Shown here: positions 13,496 to 14,483 of the stretch, in pieces
How the letters are laid out: each line of letters opens with the position of its first letter
How positions within the stretch are numbered: position 1 is the first letter of the stretch
NCBI GenBank assembly: GCA_902489295.1
Contig: CABTZM010000038.1
Coordinates: 1 to 14,483, forward strand
From: an uncultured Collinsella sp.
Lineage (GTDB): Bacteria; Actinomycetota; Coriobacteriia; Coriobacteriales; Coriobacteriaceae
Length of the DNA stretch: 14,483 nt
Direction: 5' to 3'
The notes under the pieces: generated by a model
What the model was told of the DNA's origin: nothing
The model's database searches: none
Seen by the model: only the letters and a program-made list of their open reading frames with translations
Program-made: the position numbers and the translations under genes

Positions 13496-13995
13496 GGGGC
13501 CTCCTTTGCTGCGGTTAGGGTTCAAATGTCTCTATATAAGGTTCTAGTTTACCCGCATGTGGCACACCGGGGGTGCCGCACTTGGACATGCACCTTTGCA
13601 CCACGAAGACGGATGTCGCACAAATGTCGGCACCTTGGACGACTGAGTGGTATCACGGTGCCGCAAACGGTCGATTTTTGGCGGCGAACGGGGCGTATTT
13701 TGGAGGGGCACCGTCCTGTCCGGGATATGTGGTCAACCTTGATAAAACGTTTGCCCAGCTTGGGAGTATGAATGCCCCACAAGGGTCTTCAGGGATAGAA
13801 AAAACGTTTCATCATTGTCGGCTTTAGGTGAATAACTGACCAACCAGAACGGTAAAATAGTGTTTGTCTGAGCGTTGAGACGTTTAGACATCGCGCTTTG
13901 TCATCGCCGGCAACGCGCAAAACGGTCCTAACGGAGCCAATCGGGTGCTCCGTTATATACGCAAGTCTAAGAGGGGCTTGTTTAGGAGGCACAGT
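13496..13995. other. Palindrome-rich non-coding spacer
   Basis: About 500 bases lie between the divergent TPR-like operon and the alcohol dehydrogenase gene. No convincing gene is present. Visible structure: GCATGT (13555-13560) / ACATGC (13586-13591), ACGGTGCC (13655-13662) / GGCACCGT (13707-13714), two AAACGTTT palindromes (13745-13752, 13802-13809), a 9-bp hairpin at 13929-13955, two GTGCCGCA motifs (13573, 13658) and a REP-like core (13584-13598). Promoters for both flanking genes must be here, but I could not assign them confidently. Confidence 0.65.
13929..13955 (+). promoter_or_regulatory. Leader hairpin before the alcohol dehydrogenase gene
   Basis: TAACGGAGC (13929-13937) pairs perfectly with GCTCCGTTA (13947-13955) around a 9-base loop, 40 bases before the start codon. 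No T run follows, so it looks like a leader hairpin or operator rather than a terminator. Its role is unknown. Confidence 0.5.
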
Positions 13996-14483
13996 ATGGG
14001 ACGTTTTACCAATCCTCGCGATCTGTACTTTGGTGAGGGCGCTCGCCACGAGGTGAAGAACCTCAAGGGCAAGAAGGCCATCATCGTTTCTGGCGGCAGC
14101 TCTATGCGCCGCGGCGGGTTCCTGCAGGACGTTGAGGCCGACCTCAAAGAGGGCGGCTTCGAGGTCAAGCTGTTCGAGGGCGTCGAGTCCGATCCGTCCA
14201 TCGAGACGGTCATGAAGGGCGCCGAGGCCATGCGCGAGTTCGAGCCCGACTGGATTATCGCCATCGGCGGCGGCTCGCCCATCGATGCCGCTAAGGCCAT
14301 GTGGGTCTTCTACGAGTATCCCGAGGAGTCCTTCGATAACATCATCCAGCCGTTCAGCTTCCCCGAGCTGCGTCAGAAGGCTCACTTCTGCGCCATCTCC
14401 TCTACCTCCGGTACCGCTACCGAGGTTACCGCCTTCTCCGTCATCACCGACTACGCCAAGGGCATCAAGTACCCGCTGGCCGA
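13996..14483 (+). CDS. Iron-containing alcohol dehydrogenase (5' part, cut by window end)
   Basis: The first 162 residues of a group III, iron-dependent, NAD(P)H-linked alcohol dehydrogenase are present; the frame stays open to the window end. These enzymes typically reduce aldehydes to alcohols in fermentation. The start MGRFTNPRDLYFGEGA and the motifs DWIIAIGGGSPIDAAKAMW (85-103; GGGS contacts the nucleotide) and ISSTSGTATEVTAFSVITD (134-152) are typical of butanol/ethanol dehydrogenase-type members and of the C-terminal half of AdhE. The ATG at 13996 has a perfect AGGAGG 6 bases upstream. The iron ligands (one Asp and three His) lie beyond the window and cannot be checked. Substrate cannot be predicted. 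A long leader with palindromes precedes it. Confidence 0.93.
   Translation, partial: MGRFTNPRDLYFGEGARHEVKNLKGKKAIIVSGGSSMRRGGFLQDVEADLKEGGFEVKLFEGVESDPSIETVMKGAEAMREFEPDWIIAIGGGSPIDAAKAMWVFYEYPEESFDNIIQPFSFPELRQKAHFCAISSTSGTATEVTAFSVITDYAKGIKYPLA

Noticed and set aside
13573..13827. An 84-codon plus-strand ORF in the spacer before the alcohol dehydrogenase gene
   Set aside because: It begins at a GTG inside a hairpin with no Shine-Dalgarno, has no recognisable family, and overlaps an equally unsupported minus-strand frame.
1..14483. CRISPR array, rRNA genes, prophage or toxin-antitoxin genes
   Set aside because: No regularly spaced direct repeats, rRNA sequences, phage structural genes or paired small toxin-antitoxin ORFs were seen on either strand.

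Overview
The window looks like chromosomal DNA of a high-GC gut actinobacterium of class Coriobacteriia, most likely Collinsella or a close relative. This is an inference from GC-rich coding DNA with AT-richer spacers and from the gene set: a type III glutamine synthetase, a methionine synthase split into two genes, a MurT/GatD peptidoglycan amidotransferase and a PFL/DUF711 protein. No plasmid, phage, CRISPR or transposase gene is visible.

Layout. On the minus strand at the left end is a PFL/DUF711 family gene (123-1487), then a three-gene methionine/one-carbon operon read right to left: metF (5,10-methylenetetrahydrofolate reductase), a stand-alone methionine synthase reactivation protein, and a cobalamin-dependent methionine synthase (metH) lacking its own reactivation domain (5824 to 1596). 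MetF makes the methyl donor, MetH transfers the methyl group to homocysteine, and the small protein should repair oxidised cobalamin. A divergent spacer of about 430 bases, rich in palindromes, separates metF from the plus-strand type III glutamine synthetase (6252-8339), which ends in a strong terminator.

From 8400 to 9150 there is no protein gene. The region holds a MITE-like inverted-repeat element (about 8456-8690), a partial 189-bp-offset duplication containing the 3' end of tRNA-Glu plus a terminator, the intact minus-strand tRNA-Glu(TTC), and a REP-like hairpin. A probable minus-strand operon follows: two related alpha-helical, TPR-like proteins of unknown function (13495 to 11376) and a MurT-GatD fusion (11330 to 9153) that should amidate the D-Glu of lipid II. 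After a second palindrome-rich spacer (13496-13995), the window ends inside a plus-strand iron-containing alcohol dehydrogenase gene.

The protein genes are mostly housekeeping metabolism. The points most worth checking are the non-coding structures (the 76-bp palindrome between metF and glnA, the MITE-like element, the tRNA-Glu duplication, shared REP-like cores), the MurT-GatD fusion and the tandem paralogous TPR-like pair. I did not find a convincing new defence or mobile system.
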